DNA of 64,000 bases from Drosophila miranda. Taxonomy: Eukaryota > Arthropoda > Insecta > Diptera > Drosophilidae. Positions 27,701 to 40,792 of the stretch are shown piece after piece. Positions within the stretch are counted from its first letter, which is position 1. Each line of letters starts with the position of its first letter. The notes under the pieces were generated by a model. It searched no databases. It worked only from the letters and a program-made list of their open reading frames with translations, and was not told where the DNA came from. A program made the translations under genes and the position numbers. The stretch lies in contig NC_046677.1 in the NCBI RefSeq assembly GCF_003369915.1, positions 13,392,001-13,456,000 on the forward strand, in the 5' to 3' direction.

Positions 27701-30700
27701 AAAAATCAATCTAAAATGTAAAACAATGTTGAAAATGTGTTTGGCAATGCCGCAAACAGAAAATGCGCACGTTTTGCTATCCGACCTGCCCACAATATAC
27801 ATATTTCCATCAGCAGTGAAATCTCTTTAAGAGGACACAATACCTTGGATTCGCTTTAAACTACGCTCCTCCCAGTGGAAGCTTCGTTCCGGGATTTCCG
27901 TAACTCTTTCTTATCATATCATTCCAAAGCTTTATAAATTCGAATATTTCGGACCATATATCTCACTACAATTCAATTAAAACGATTTTGTATGTTGAGA
28001 GATGAGGCAAGGGCCGCGGCTCTACGTGTATACCCGATACTCAGTCTGCGTATGTGTAAACTTATGATTTATACAGTAGAGTCCGGCTATAACGACTCTG
28101 CTTATAGCGTCCGTCCGGTCATAGCGACGAAAATTCGATGACTTGATTGGTCCCTATACAAACTTATATGAAAGCGCCTTCGCTTAGTACGTCTCCGCTA
28201 TTAGCGACAAACCGCTTATACCGACGATATTTTTCACAATTCAACTGGCTATTGCGACGTGCCGAAGAAAAATACAGCGAAATAATGCCAAACAAATTAA
28301 GCATTACGCGACGCTGTTAGAAATGTATGTATTTATCAATGATCGGCACCCATTTCAAAGGAAGAACTGGATGAATATGTTCTTATTGACAATGATTTGG
28401 CGATTTAAGGCTGCAGAAATTTTGAATAGATTCCATACAAATTGTAATGACGAGAGCTTAACGCACAGCATATCACGTTTAAATAATGCTGTGCGCGATT
28501 GTTTTTATATGTCAAAAACTTCTGCTAAACAATCAAAAATTACTGATTATTTAAAATAAGAATACAAAGAAAAACCACACATAGAAATTAATCTTGTTAT
28601 ATTATGAATTATGTATATGTATACGAGTTTTCATGAAAAAAAAACATGTTATTGTTATTTTTTTTGGTTACAAAATTAATTTGGTCTATTTAAAAACCTA
28701 TTACGAACATGGCAACCATAAAATAAAGAAAAACTAATTTTTTTTTTCTCCTTTCGGTTAGAGCGTCTTCCGGTCATAACGACGTAAAATCGTCGGTGCC
28801 TTGAGTGTCGTTATAACCGGACTCTACTGTATAATGTTAATTCATTCCACCGTTTATCCTGACAGAAACAGATAGAGAGTTGTTGCTCATTCTGCATATA
28901 ATAATAATCCGATTTTTCAGCTGTTCATCTCTAAGTTGGGCATGATTTGAGTCTTTTGCCTTCGAATGGGAACACGACAAATATAAATTGATCCCAATGA
29001 AAAAATACTTTATACTCGTTTGAATAATGTTGAGAAATCCGTGGGTATAGTACCCCGCTTTAGACACCTGCTGTACTTGTATGTAACTTGCTGATTCGTT
29101 TATTCGACTGTGCTCCTAGGCGGACGTGGTCTGATAAGTAGTTACCGCACCAGAGAGCACCAGTTGAAAACTGTGCCATGTGTGTTGTTGTTTGACGTAG
29201 ATAATAAGAGCCATCTAAAACAATGACAAACAAGATACGAGTACGGCCACACACCAAGCGATGTGGCCAAATTAATTGAACAATTCCAGGACGCAATAAA
29301 ACCCGGAGAGGTATCATCCATTTCCCACTAGAAACGGACGACAAACCTTTTCGAGGGTGCGTGTGCATGTGCGGGGCGGAATAACTGTGTCAAAGGCAAC
29401 GTCGCGTCGGCGACAGAAGTGAAATGAAAATGGCGAAGCAGCGCCGCCGGCAGCGGTCGCACCATCAATTCCCCAACAAGAGCGCCCCTCCCGTACAAAT
29501 GGAGAGCAAGAGAGAGATCACATAATATAGTGCAGTCATGCGCAGGCCCCCCAATCCATCAAATGTTTATAATAATTGCTGAACTTACACTTGAAGAAAA
29601 TCTAGGCCAACGAGTGCCCCATTGTAACCTATTTTATTATTATGTATTTTTATTTTTCTTGATTGATATCATTCGACGGAAGTGATTCTCAGCAAATGGC
29701 AGATTAGATTGGAGGGACAGTTTTGCTTTTTAGATGAATAAGGATTGAAAATTGGCGATCCAAAAGAGGCGATCCACCCAAAGTGATTGTTTTATTTCGA
29801 GAGATCAAGTAACTCTCCTTAAGAAAGTAATTTGATTGAGGTGTACTATAGTACATATCACAGTATTTAAGTACCACAGTACTTCTGAATTGTTCTGTAA
29901 TCATGTTATTTTATGATTGGAAATATCCCTTACTGATTGTGGTATCGAAAAAAATATCTCTTAAGCAATTACATCTTTTTAAAAATAAACCTTGATTAAA
30001 AACTTGAATCGTGATTATTTCTCCGCTAATAGTTACTTGTGGAACTCGTAACAAATATTTATTAGTAATTAGTTAATTCTTTGCTTATTGGTTGTCCGAA
30101 CTTATTGAATCTTAGAATATAACAGAACACACTGTAGGTTAAGAGAGAGCATGTGTTAGTGTAACTAAGAGAAAGTAGTACAAATGAGAGAATGTGCGCG
30201 CGCAGGCACTTGTTGATTTCTCACCACAGACACACACTGGCATAGGCCATTCACAGCTGATTGTGGTGAAAACGCTGGCGTCGCTGTCGCTGGATGGGTG
30301 GCCGGGCTGTCACCACCATTAAGTACCTTTCCCTGAGAATACACCTTGCTTTTTCCACAAACATCTCGCGCCGCCACACCTCCCCTTGACGAACCCCCCA
30401 CGAGCATGTGGGCTAATTGAATTAGTGGAGCTCGGACAGGTGGTTGACATTTGCGACTTTAGGTAGACTCTGCAGAGTGGCCAGATTTTCTAACAGGGTC
30501 TCCTCTGTTCGTTTCGTTTCAGCGTGGGCAAGTGGGCTACACAGTTTGGGGACGAGCTGTTCCTGCTGGCCCAGAAAATCACCAAATCGCAGGAGATCAA
30601 GGAGAAGTACAAGGAGTACAATGCCCGTGTAGAGCTGAAGAACGGCACCGAGCTGATCAAGTCAATTACGGCCAATGTGGGCAAGATGCTGGCCCGCAAA

Positions 30701-33700
30701 ATGGACGCCGTGCGCTGCATCCAGGAGAAGGCGGAGAGCGTCAATGAGAACTTCGAGTTCAACCTCACCTACGCCGAGGCCAACTACACCTACTTCTCCA
30801 GCAAGTACTCGACGTTCAACGGGAACAGCTCCGAGGAGCTGGAGGAGAATCAGGCCGAGTTTGCGTGGATGTACCGAGAGATGGAACTCAATCCGGACAC
30901 GCACTTCTACAACACGCCCGTGGACACGGAGCACAGCTCGGTGCATGTGCCCTCCAACGTTTGGGATCGGTCGAAGCGCGTGCTGAAGACCATCATGTGG
31001 TCTGAGCAGCTGGACGAGGTCTTCCGGCAGAACTATCAATCGGATCCGGCCCTCTCCTGGCAGTACTTTGGCTCCGACACGGGCATACTGCGTCACTATC
31101 CCGCCTCTCAATGGACGGATCCGCGACCCAATCGACTGGACGCCGACATCTACGACTGTCGCAAGCGATCCTGGTACATTGAGACGGCTACGTGCTCGAA
31201 GGACATTGTCATCCTGCTGGACCACTCCGGCTCGATGACCGGCTTCCGGCATCACGTGGCCAAGTTCACTATCCGCAGCATCCTCGACACCTTCTCCAAC
31301 AACGACTTCTTTACCATCTTCAACTACTCCGCCGGCGTGGACGACATTATACCCTGCTTCAACGGAGCCCTCGTGCAGGCCACGCCCGAGAACATCGAAG
31401 TCTTCAACGAAGCCATCGCCAATTTGCCGGACCCGGAGGGCTACGCCAACCTCACACTCGCCTACGAAAAGGCCTTCCAACTACTGCGCACCTATTACGA
31501 GAAGCGACACTGCAACGCGACCTCCACCTGCAATCAGGCCATCATGCTGGTCACCGACGGCGTGGCCGGCAACACCACCGATGTTTTCCAGAAGTACAAC
31601 TGGGGGAATGGCGAGAATGGCACCTCCAAAATGAACGTCCGGATATTCACGTACCTTCTGGGCAAGGAGGTCACGAAGGTACGCGAGATCCAGTGGATGG
31701 CTTGCCTAAATCGCGGCTACTATTCGCATGTCCAGTCCCTGGACGAGGTGCACGAGGAGGTGCTCAAGTACGTCGATGTCATAGCCACGCCCTTGGTGCT
31801 GCAAAATGAACAGCATCCGCCCACCTGGACACACGCCTTCACGGACAAGACGGTGAGCGGCCGGGAACCCTAGCCTTTCCTATAAAACATAAGCTCGAAT
31901 CTCTCCTTTTGTGGTGCCCTTAGTATGATCCAAAAACCTCGGATGATCGACGGCCACGTCTCATGATAGCGGTTGGAGTGCCCGCCTTCGACCGGTTCTA
32001 TCGCCACGAGAACAGCACCAATCGAAGGGCGCGTCTGTTGGGCGTGGCAGGAACAGACGTGCCCGTGGAGGACATAGACAAGCTGACGCTTCCCTACAAG
32101 GTGAGTCCTTGATGTATGCCAGTCTGCTTGTCCTAATGCACAACCCAATCCTTTCTAGCTGGGCGTCAATGGGTACTCCTTTGTGGTGTCCAACAACGGG
32201 TATGTTCTTCTGCATCCCGACCTGCGACCCCTTGGGGTGAGTGTGGGCTATCAATTTCTAACGGTGCGAATCCTAATATCTTCTCTGCGCCTTGCAGACT
32301 AATGGCAAGATGAATCCCAACTACAACAGCATCGACTTCACCGAAGTCGAGCATCTCTTCGAGGATCGGAGTCCACGCGAGCCAGGTGAATCGATCCTGA
32401 AGATACGCAGCGCCATGGTGCGCCATGAGGCCAAGGAGTTCAAGGACATCTCAGTGAAATTCCACTACGACAAGATGCGACGCGTGTCGGAGGAGATGCA
32501 GGACTACTTCTTTGCCCCCCTGCCCAACACGCCATTCACATTGGGCATTGTGATGCCCAGCGAGTATGGAAAGACGTGGATCAAGGTCGGCGAAGAGGTG
32601 CTCAAGAACATTCACATGAAGGTCAATATATCAGACTTCTTCATTGGGGAGAACTGGAAAGTGCATCCAGACTGGTGGGTAGCAGTAGCCCCATTCCTCA
32701 CTAGAATACAATATATGTATGCTTTCCCATAGGGTCTACTGCAAGTATCACTATCTAGAGGGCCACGAGTTCAAGACGCCGGAAGCGGAGTTGCGTGAGT
32801 TTCTGGGCAAGATGGTCAAGGACGACTGGAAATGGGCAGAGCAATATGCAGAGGATGAGTCGGATTGGGATGACAAAGATGATTGTATGTATTCCTTCCA
32901 TCCTCAATCCCCAGCCATCTATCTTACCCAGAAAGTGCCCATCAACAGTGAACTGCGGCCGCAAGACCCTCGGCGACGATGCCTACTATTGCAATAAGGA
33001 GCTGGTCCACCTGCTCATCTTCGACGCCAAGGTGACAAACTACAGCTATGGCGAGTGGAAGTTTGAGAACGAGGAGGAGCGCCAACTGATCACACGCTTC
33101 GGGGCCACGCTGCGATTCGTGGCCACAATGAGTGGGCTTACCCGCTGGCAATTCATCTTTGGAGAGGTGGAGGTGGACACGGATCGGGAGTTCGGCGACT
33201 ACCATACTACGGCCATCGACGAGACCTGGTACAAAAGCGCAATTCTGCAACATCACGAGGATCGTACGGAGAGCTTCGTGTACTCCGTGAAGCACTACAA
33301 CGATCCAATGGAGGATAGCGACCTCAAGGTGACCGCCTCGCATGCCATCTTCCCGCGAGATGGTGGCAAGGAGGCACCCGCGTGCGTCGTGGGCTTTCAG
33401 TTCTCCCACACCCGCATGTGGGAGCGATTCTTCAGCATCACCGCCGTAGATAACGTAAGTCAAGGCAAGCCCTGAAAAGTGCTATCATTGTAATTACCTT
33501 TTCTTATAGTGCAACCATTGCCTGCCCATCTGCACCGACGACGATGTGGACTGTGTGGTCATCGACAATAACGCCTACATTGTGATTGGACAGAATATGA
33601 ACACCACGGGTAAGTTCTTTGGCGAATTCCATGGCGACGTCATGGCTGCCATGGTGGAGAAGGGCATCTTCCAGGCCATCGAGGTGTACGACTACCAGGT

Positions 33701-34595
33701 GCAGTGCAAGGAGGAGCCAAAGACAAACAGCGATGGACACAGCTTGCTGCATGTATGTCGTAGTGGATGGCTCTGTGGGATTCGCTTTACAATTTTTTTC
33801 GTTCATTTACACACAGCCCCTGCGCCTGCTGAGTCTAGGATGGAAGTGGCTGGTGGCCCGGATCTTCTTTCAATACCAGAGGATCCAATGGTGGGTGGAT
33901 GGAGCACCCTGTAAGTGATTAAATCGTTGGATTCCCTGCATCCCCAAAAAGCATTATATATATATTTATATATATTGCAGTCATGGAATACACGGACGAA
34001 ATTGAGGACGAATACGTAGCCGTGGGGGAGAGTAATTCAGCCTCGGCTGCCAAGCCCAAAGAAGACAGCGATGATGAGAATGCCTTGTTCCAGGAACCCG
34101 AACCGGATCCCATCTACCATCCCTGCGACATGCGGTCCACGCTCTATGCCCTCCAGCCCGCTGCCCTGATAGGCATCAACGACTTTGTTGAGGTCCCATC
34201 GACCCGCCCGTTTCTCGTCAAGAAGATACCCAACTCTAACCTGCTGCTGGTCGTGGTCAATGTCTTGATGCCGTCGCGAAGTGTCCGTCTCACAACCGAG
34301 CCCCAGCCGATACTGGAGTACAGCAAGGAGTTTCCCTGCTACAAGCTCAATATGAGTTTCTACGAGAGGCGACGCATCGAAGAGTGCTACACAGAACACG
34401 AGGATGTAAGTGCATTTTGAAAATACTCTTAGTAGCTGTCCTAACTTTCTAACTTTCTGATACTCATCTATCCCTCGTCCTTAGGAGGAACTGTACACCT
34501 ATTGCGGCAATGCCTCGCGGCTGGGTCTGACGCTCCAGCTGCTGCCGCTGACCATAATTTTGATGTTTTACTTGACGCGCTGCTTTATGCGTTAG
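24717..34595 (+). CDS. CG4587: Voltage-gated calcium channel alpha2delta subunit (CG4587-like), 11 coding exons
   Basis: Extracellular auxiliary subunit that promotes trafficking and function of voltage-gated calcium channels. Exons inferred from GT-AG sites in frame: 24717-24889, 30523-31852, 31924-32100, 32159-32236, 32298-32674, 32733-32884, 32949-33454, 33510-33752, 33817-33910, 33981-34405 and 34485-34595, giving 1,221 aa. Exon 1 encodes a hydrophobic signal peptide (residues about 10-31). A VWA_N domain follows (about 75-240), with coiled 'IKEKYKEY' and 'WQYFGS'. The VWA domain has an intact MIDAS, D291-H-S-G-S, and is followed by the Cache/VGCC_alpha2 region ('[10 protein letters not shown]'). 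Cysteines typical of the family are present, as are several N-glycosylation sequons. The last exon ends in a hydrophobic tail, the usual GPI or membrane anchor. Overall closest to the alpha2delta-3/-4 type. The paralogue straightjacket is the other fly member I considered; the spel1/pgant35A neighbourhood favours CG4587. Confidence 0.9.
28074..28829 (+). mobile_element. Pogo-like (Tc1/mariner superfamily) DNA transposon, deletion derivative
   Basis: A 756-bp element with near-perfect terminal inverted repeats beginning CAGTAGAGTCCGG at both ends (about 22 bp with one mismatch) and flanked by TA on each side, the target duplication of this superfamily. Subterminal sequences 'ccggtcata-cgacg' also recur inverted. 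Inside, a start-like '[11 protein letters not shown]' then stop (28,286-28,321) and a 78-codon frame look like the two ends of a transposase joined by an internal deletion. Full pogo-like elements are about 2 kb, so this copy cannot move itself. It sits in the sense orientation in the first intron of the alpha2delta gene. Confidence 0.85.
28323..28559 (+). pseudogene. Transposase C-terminal fragment of the pogo-like element
   Basis: A 78-codon open frame with no DNA-binding or DDE domain left. Its final residues, 'QSKITDYLK', fit a PCNA-interacting peptide (Q-x-x-I-x-x-aromatic-hydrophobic) of the kind reported at the end of pogo-family transposases. Upstream of it, in a separate frame, are a few codons of a possible original N-terminus. 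It is a remnant, not an independent gene. Confidence 0.6.
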
Positions 34596-36573
34596 ATTAT
34601 ACTAGTATATACACACAACTATATACAATTATGTACTATACGAGTATGCGAACGACGTTGATGGATTTGTTGATTATAATTACACACATATATATATACT
34701 TTTCGTTTCCTATAGATTGTAAACTATTCTGTAGTCCAATTCTAGTCGAATGTTTAACAAGCAAAACCAAACCAAAACTGGCACAATCTTTGGAACTAAA
34801 CCACTTTTAGCGAGAGCAATTTCAACTTTTAGACTTACAAACGACGCCAAAGGTTAAGAAACTGGTCTTACTTTATAGATGTATTGATATATTGATGGAG
34901 AATGCTGGAAGCGAGGCTAAATTGTAAATCCAACTATACAAAGCATAAATTAAATATAAAAAGAAAAACCGCAAGACCCGGAAACGATATGTTTCGGGTG
35001 CCCTAGTGCCCTAGACCGTCAGTTTCATAGAATGTTAGCAGGTTAAGTTTTTATATACATAACGCCTCTAGCTAAAGACCCACGTTTCATTGACTATTTT
35101 GATAGTTTATTATGGTACAACCCATGCCAAATATTAACAAAACAAACAAAACAAAACCAAAAATAAGAGACGGAAACCAATTATGTAAGCAAACGAAAAT
35201 AATTCTAACGACAATTATTTTTGTAATTTTATAAAACTTAGTTGATTTTTATAAAGATACAAATTTATGAAAATACATAATATAACAAGTGAAAAAATAT
35301 TAATGAGAAGGCACACGAAACCCATAAACACTCACCCTTAAGAATATTATAAATATTTCGTCCCTTTTGTCCCAACTGAAAAAGACCGATATTGGTTAGC
35401 TTTTTTGTTTACAATCAAAATGGATTTATACACAAATGGGTTAATTAATTACAAATATGTACTATATTTAACGTTTACATGGCAACAAAAACTAGGTTTT
35501 CCCAGTTGTTTTGTACCGTATTGTGTATTTTATTAAATTTACCCTATTTTGTAACGAGCAGAATTAACAATGTAAGAGCGCACAGATTGATAACACCCGA
35601 ATAAGACCACCTGCACAGTACGAGTATGCAATACTTGTTCCCTTCCCTCAATCATTGATGATAAGTTTCCTCATTGTTCTTTTCTGGCCTTTCACTTAGT
35701 CAAAAATCTTAGCAACAGTTACACACAAAAGGAGAGAAACAAAAACCAAAACGAATCCCAAATTGAATACCAAAACCTAATTGCCTTTGTATCGTATTTC
35801 GAATGTGGAAACAATTTATGAACTTTATGAATTTATGCATTGAAAACTGAAAACAAAAGTAGACAAGTGTTAAACGAAAAAAAAAAACAATTTAAATTAA
35901 GATTATTTTCAAGTGAATGAAATCAAAATGGGGGACGTGTCCCCGAAGCGGTGCTGAGGAGGAGCCGACAGTGAGGAGTAAGGATAATTGAAAAGTAAAC
36001 AGTTAACTATTAAATGTAATTTTTTAAACCAACCAAATTGCTAATACAATATTTATTTTTTGGAGTGTTTAAACGTTGTAAAATGTATAAAACTATTACG
36101 AAACTAAATCTACTTATAACGGTATACGTGGATTTGCTGCAAATTCATAAAGAACACATATTGTAATACGAGTATTCATCTCTTTGAGTTTATCGCTCTT
36201 ATTAATTACTACCTTTTGGAATTCGACACGTATACACATTGTACAAGAAATGTCCACTGAAACTGAAAATGATAAACAATTTTAAATTTCCTTAGCAATA
36301 TAAATGCATAGACGTTCGTGCGAATTCGAACTTTTGATGTTTAAAACAAAAAGCGGTTTAAAACTGACAAAAAAAAAAGATGTACACAAACCAAGAAAAA
36401 TATGAAGGAAAAAGAACCTACAACTATTAAGTAAATAAAAAGACCAATACATGTTTAAATAATGAAATGGTATGTGATCTTATGGAATTGGTATTCCTGC
36501 ACTTCATTCCAAAATCCAAAGTAATACTGCTCCATCGCTAAATCTTAGCTGAATCTTAGACAACCTTCAATAC
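34596..36573 (+). other. 3'UTR and tail-to-tail spacer between the alpha2delta gene and spel1
   Basis: AT-rich sequence with no coding signal. Several AATAAA-like signals lie on the plus strand, the last clear one near 36,434, so a 3'UTR of up to about 1.9 kb is possible. Only about 100-140 bp would then remain before the spel1 stop, and the two convergent transcripts may overlap. I see nothing else here. Confidence 0.55.
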
Positions 36574-39500
36574 CTAAGCCTCACTGGAGGCCAGAACAGA
36601 CTTGAAGTAGTCGCTGTCTAGTTGCTTGATGTCCTGCGTAAACTGTGTGACCAGCTGAGTAAGGTCCTCTACATTTATTTCCGTATTGTTGCCAGCCGTC
36701 GAGAGCTGCTGAATGGCGACCTGAATCTTCTCAAGCAATGCCTTGTCCTCCTGGTTCTTTTTGTCTGCATGCTCGTCCTCAAACTCATTGTATACCTCCT
36801 GGGCATTCTGCACCACATTCTCGGGGAAGTTTGCGAGACGGGCCACCTGAATCCCAAAGCTCTTCTCCATCACACCAGGACGCACCTGGTAGAGCAGCGT
36901 AAAGTTGTCGGCGTCGGCCAACGCAGCCATGTGACAGTTTTTTACTGTTGGCAAAGTCTCGGCCAGCTTGGTAATCTCATGGAAGTGGGTGGCGAAGAGC
37001 GTGAAGCATTTGGTTTCCTTGGCCAGATGCTCGGCAATTGACCAGGCAATCCCACAACCCTCGTAGGTCGATGTTCCGCGTCCCAACTCGTCGATAATGA
37101 CCAATGACTTGTCAGTAGCAGTCTAAGGAGAAAGAGACCTTTAACATCTCACATAAAAAGAACCTCTCATGCACTTACCCTTATAATACCCGAAGTCTCA
37201 ATCATCTCCACCATGAAAGTACTTAAGCCCTTTATAATATTGTCGCTGGCTCCCACACGACCCAGAATTGAATCCACCATACTGATGGTGGCCATGCCGC
37301 AAGGCACAAAGGCACCAACATGGGCCATCAGTACGGCAGTCCCAACTGAGCGTATGTATGTGCTCTTTCCGCCCATGTTGGGGCCCGTGATGATGAACAT
37401 GTTGCATTTGTCTAAACCGATCAGAGAAGATGCATATCAGACGCATTCAAATGTTTCCTCATAGGTTTATAACTTTGATATTGAGCTCACCCTTCTTGAA
37501 GTAAACACTGTTGGCTATGAAGCTAACATGTTCTTGCAGCTCCAGGCAGGGATGACGCACATCCGTCAGAACCAGTTTCCCAGCTCCTTCTGCTAGCATG
37601 TTGGGACGGACATAGGGAGTGGGAGCACTGCGGGCGGCGATAGCGAAGCTGACCAAACAGTCCAGCTGGGCCAGTTCATTGTTAAGAGAGGTCAATGGAG
37701 CAGCGTAGCCTACAGCGACCTGTATGATCTCCTCAACGATCGATAGTTGCTGTTCCTCGTAGCGACTGTGACAGCTGGCAAACTCATCGGCATAGCCCTC
37801 CAGTTTGTCGGAGGTGAAGCGCACACCGCCCTTGATCACGTCTACGATGCGATAGTTTTTTTTCTTGCGAAGCACAGAGTCATCCTTCAGGGTTGTACGG
37901 AAATGGTATCCCAACTTGGCCACATTCTCCAGCTTGATCTGCTTGCTGTCCAGATCCAGTTCATCGTTGCACTTGGACTTCAGGCGCTCCATTTTGTCGT
38001 ACAACTCATTCATCGTCTCCTGGAGCTCCATCAGGCGGCTGTCAAAGGAGGATTTGACCAGGTACTCTCCCCTTTCGATCGCCTCAAAGTCGACTACTTG
38101 CTCGACCATCTGCTTGAGCCCGGTTAGATCCTCTAGGAAGCTTTTAAAGGGAGAGCAAATCACACTCTCGACCGTCGAGTTCTCAAGACTAAGCAGAACC
38201 TGCACAATCTTGGGAGTTCGTAATATGACCTGATAGATGCGAAACAGGTCCTGCAACGTGGCTTTGCGGCGCATCAACTTCTTCGTCAGCATCAGAATGT
38301 CTGGAATGCGCTTTAGATAATCCAAGCTAAGGGTCTCGAGGGTATCTGACGACTCCAAAAGACACTCTACGATGTTATGACGGTCGTTTAGAATCTCCTG
38401 GCTACGCAGTGGTTGTTTCACCCACTTTCCCATGAGTCGGTGGCCCTGAGGAGTTCTGCAGTGATCCAGGACACCCAAAATGCTTTGCCAGCGATACGAG
38501 GGCATGGACGGATGAGTCCCCGGCTTGGGCATAATGTTTAAGGCACCTACAGCAGCCGAGTCCAAATGGACAAATCTGGAATAAAACTAATTTTATTGAA
38601 AGTGTTTGCGGACGCGTTTCATATACCCACCGCTTTAGATCTAGTTGCTTGATTTCGTAGTGTCCCAAGTTGCCAGCGTCGTTGACCAAGTCCAAGTACT
38701 TTATGGCCACCTTTAGGGATTCCGAAGCCAGCAGCATTTGCAGCTCCTTCAGCCCGGTGGCATCCTCTTGCTGACCTTTGGCGAATCGCAACAAACGATT
38801 CAGGTCCTGCAAGAGATCGTTGGCGCTGCTCTTCTTGGGCACAGTAATCATCACACCATTCCGCTCCAGCAAAGCTTTGACTGGCACATATTCTCCTTCT
38901 ACCGAGGGTAGTAAACACTCCTTCGGCCCCAAGAGGACAACCGTAGCCTCCAGCTCCGTGAAGAAGTCGTCGTCTAGAAACTCGAGCAATTGGAACTGAC
39001 AATCATTCTGCTCCACACTGGCCACGCCCACGCGTCGCTGGGCGCCACCCTCGAGTTTGACCTGAAGTGAGATCATGTTGTTGCTCACTAAGACCTCCTT
39101 GTTGGCAAACAAGATGTCCTCGAACTGTAGCAGATTGCCCGGAGACCCGCGGTACTCCAGCTGCCATTCATTACGCTTCACGTAGACCTCAACGCGCAAA
39201 TTCCTCACCAGGAGCAGCTCCCGCACTGCCATCTCAAAGTTACCCTTTGACAGGGCCACGAACTGCAGAGTCTCCTTGTCGTCGGGCAGCAGGGCCCCAA
39301 TAAACGCAGTGGACTTGTAGACAATCTTAGCCACAAGCTCGCAGTCATCGCTGCCGTTAACCGTATAGCAGTCCGAGTGATCGTAAAAGCGAACTGTGGT
39401 GCTGGGTTTCTGTGAAAAACAAGCTAGAATGTTCTGATTCTCATCGGGGCAAGACTTACCTCGCCGAGCTTGGCATGGTACTTTATGAAATTGCGACGCG

Positions 39501-39613
39501 CATTTGTGTCTAAACGAAAAGGAATTTTCAGTACTTGCGTTTTCTTTGAATGCTTTGAACTTACCCATGTGCAGCGTTGGCTCCCGACGGCTTTCAGTGG
39601 CTTTGGCTTGCAT
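36574..39613 (-). CDS. spel1: MSH2 mismatch-repair ATPase (spellchecker1), 6 exons, 914 aa
   Basis: Nuclear MutS homologue 2, the common partner in MSH2-MSH6 complexes that bind mismatches and small loops and start mismatch repair. Exons on the minus strand: 39613-39565, 39509-39460, 39409-38631, 38575-37491, 37411-37179 and 37122-36574, all with GT-AG borders and continuous phase, giving 914 aa, close to the usual length. The N-terminal mismatch-recognition domain includes 'FYDHSDCYT'; connector, lever and clamp regions follow. The ATPase has Walker A GPNMGGKS at about 664-671 and Walker B '[10 protein letters not shown]' with D743/E744. The helix-turn-helix and C-terminal dimer region end in '[13 protein letters not shown]'. 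There is no frame break. The start is the first ATG, matching the fly protein's N-terminus as I remember it. Confidence 0.97.
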
Positions 39614-39700
39614 GGTGTTTTATGTTTTATGCTTTATGGTTTAAACAAATGACAAAATTTCGCGCCGGTTTTTATTAAAAATGCGAAATCTACCTGATTC

Positions 39701-39723
39701 AGTGTGACCCTCAGAAATATACC
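39701..39723 (-). promoter_or_regulatory. Motif 1 and Motif 6-type core promoter words upstream of spel1
   Basis: On the minus strand, GGTCACACT (39,701-39,709) matches Ohler Motif 1, bound by M1BP, and GGTATATTT (39,715-39,723) matches the Motif 6 type. The pair lies about 90-110 bp upstream of the spel1 ATG, where a housekeeping-type fly promoter is expected. A second 'aaatataccg' follows near 39,737. Confidence 0.6.
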
Positions 39724-40792
39724 GTCTCATTTAACAAATATACCGTAAATATACTGACGAATTAAAGTTATATTATACACATTCCTCGTTTGTGGAGGTA
39801 GAGTGTGCTGTTAGGCGCAACCTGAACAGCAAAAATTCCAATACAATAAACTTTATTTCAATTTTCCTAGTGTCTACAAAGTTATAACTCATATTTAATG
39901 CACTAGTCAAAATTGTTCATCTATTGGGGAAATCCAATACGTTTGCTATCAATTGGAAATGGAATTATAATTTTATCTCTCCAACGCACAGGCAAGCGAA
40001 TTTTTGGCATAAATTCGAAAAATTATGTTAGAGACTTAAACTTAAACCAATCCTATCACGTCCACCACTACCGCCCATATAACGAACAATTTTTACTGTT
40101 GTTTTTGATGATTATTTATATATTTCTTCTATTACTGCTTATTTAAGACAATAGCCATTAAAAATGAATCTTTTTACATTTTTCATCATTAATTGAATAT
40201 ACATTAGTTACTATACACTTTTTACATTAATTTAACATAGTTAGTAAGTGGCACAAGATGGCACGAAAAAAGTTGTGGACCAGAATAGACAGGCAAGTTG
40301 GTTAAGTTTTCTCCGATTCTAGAAGGCACAAATTAATACGCACATACAAAAAAAGCCAAGAAATATGAACAAAACTTTTTTTGTATAGACATTCTAAGTA
40401 CCCCGACCTTTCTGATCCATTTTTTCCATTCACTTATTCTTTAAATTTACAACATTTACAAGCAATCAAACTCCAGCAAAAGATTCCCGCCCATTTAACT
40501 GACATCTGACGTTGAAGGACTGCAAACCTTTCAGCGGTGCAATAAAATCAAAAACATAAATGCAGATTTCCTAGCCAAGGTATGTACTATGATGACTTTT
40601 GTTTCTATGCCAGAATATCAGCCTTCTGGCCCAATGTGCAATGGGAAGTCCGTTGAATGCGATTTTATTTGATTTTGTTTTTCCATAGTTATCATTAAAG
40701 TTCATGCAAAAATACATAATACAAAACATAATACACTTTGCACCTAAACAGTTATCAGTCTAATATTGTATTGCGCCTGCAAAACCGTCCGC
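39724..40792. other. Spacer between the spel1 promoter and the pgant35A stop (pgant35A 3'UTR)
   Basis: About 1 kb, AT-rich. Minus-strand AATAAA signals (plus 'tttatt') occur near 39,850 and 40,665, so the pgant35A 3'UTR could reach either. A hydrophobic 77-codon plus-strand frame at 39,913 has no family resemblance and an AT-rich composition and is not called. No RNA gene seen. Confidence 0.5.

Larger units (their letters stand above)
24890..30522 (+). other. 5.6 kb first intron of the alpha2delta gene
   Basis: Bounded by a strong donor (GTAAGT after codon 57, phase 2) and an acceptor 'tttcgtttcag' before 'GTGGGCAAGTGG'. All other introns of this gene are 49-82 nt, so this one is exceptional and a likely place for regulatory DNA. 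Apart from the pogo-like element at 28,074-28,829 I see no other gene or RNA in it. Confidence 0.8.

Noticed and set aside
30662-31480. A 272-codon minus-strand frame inside the alpha2delta exon
   Set aside because: Shadow of a strongly codon-biased coding exon on the other strand.
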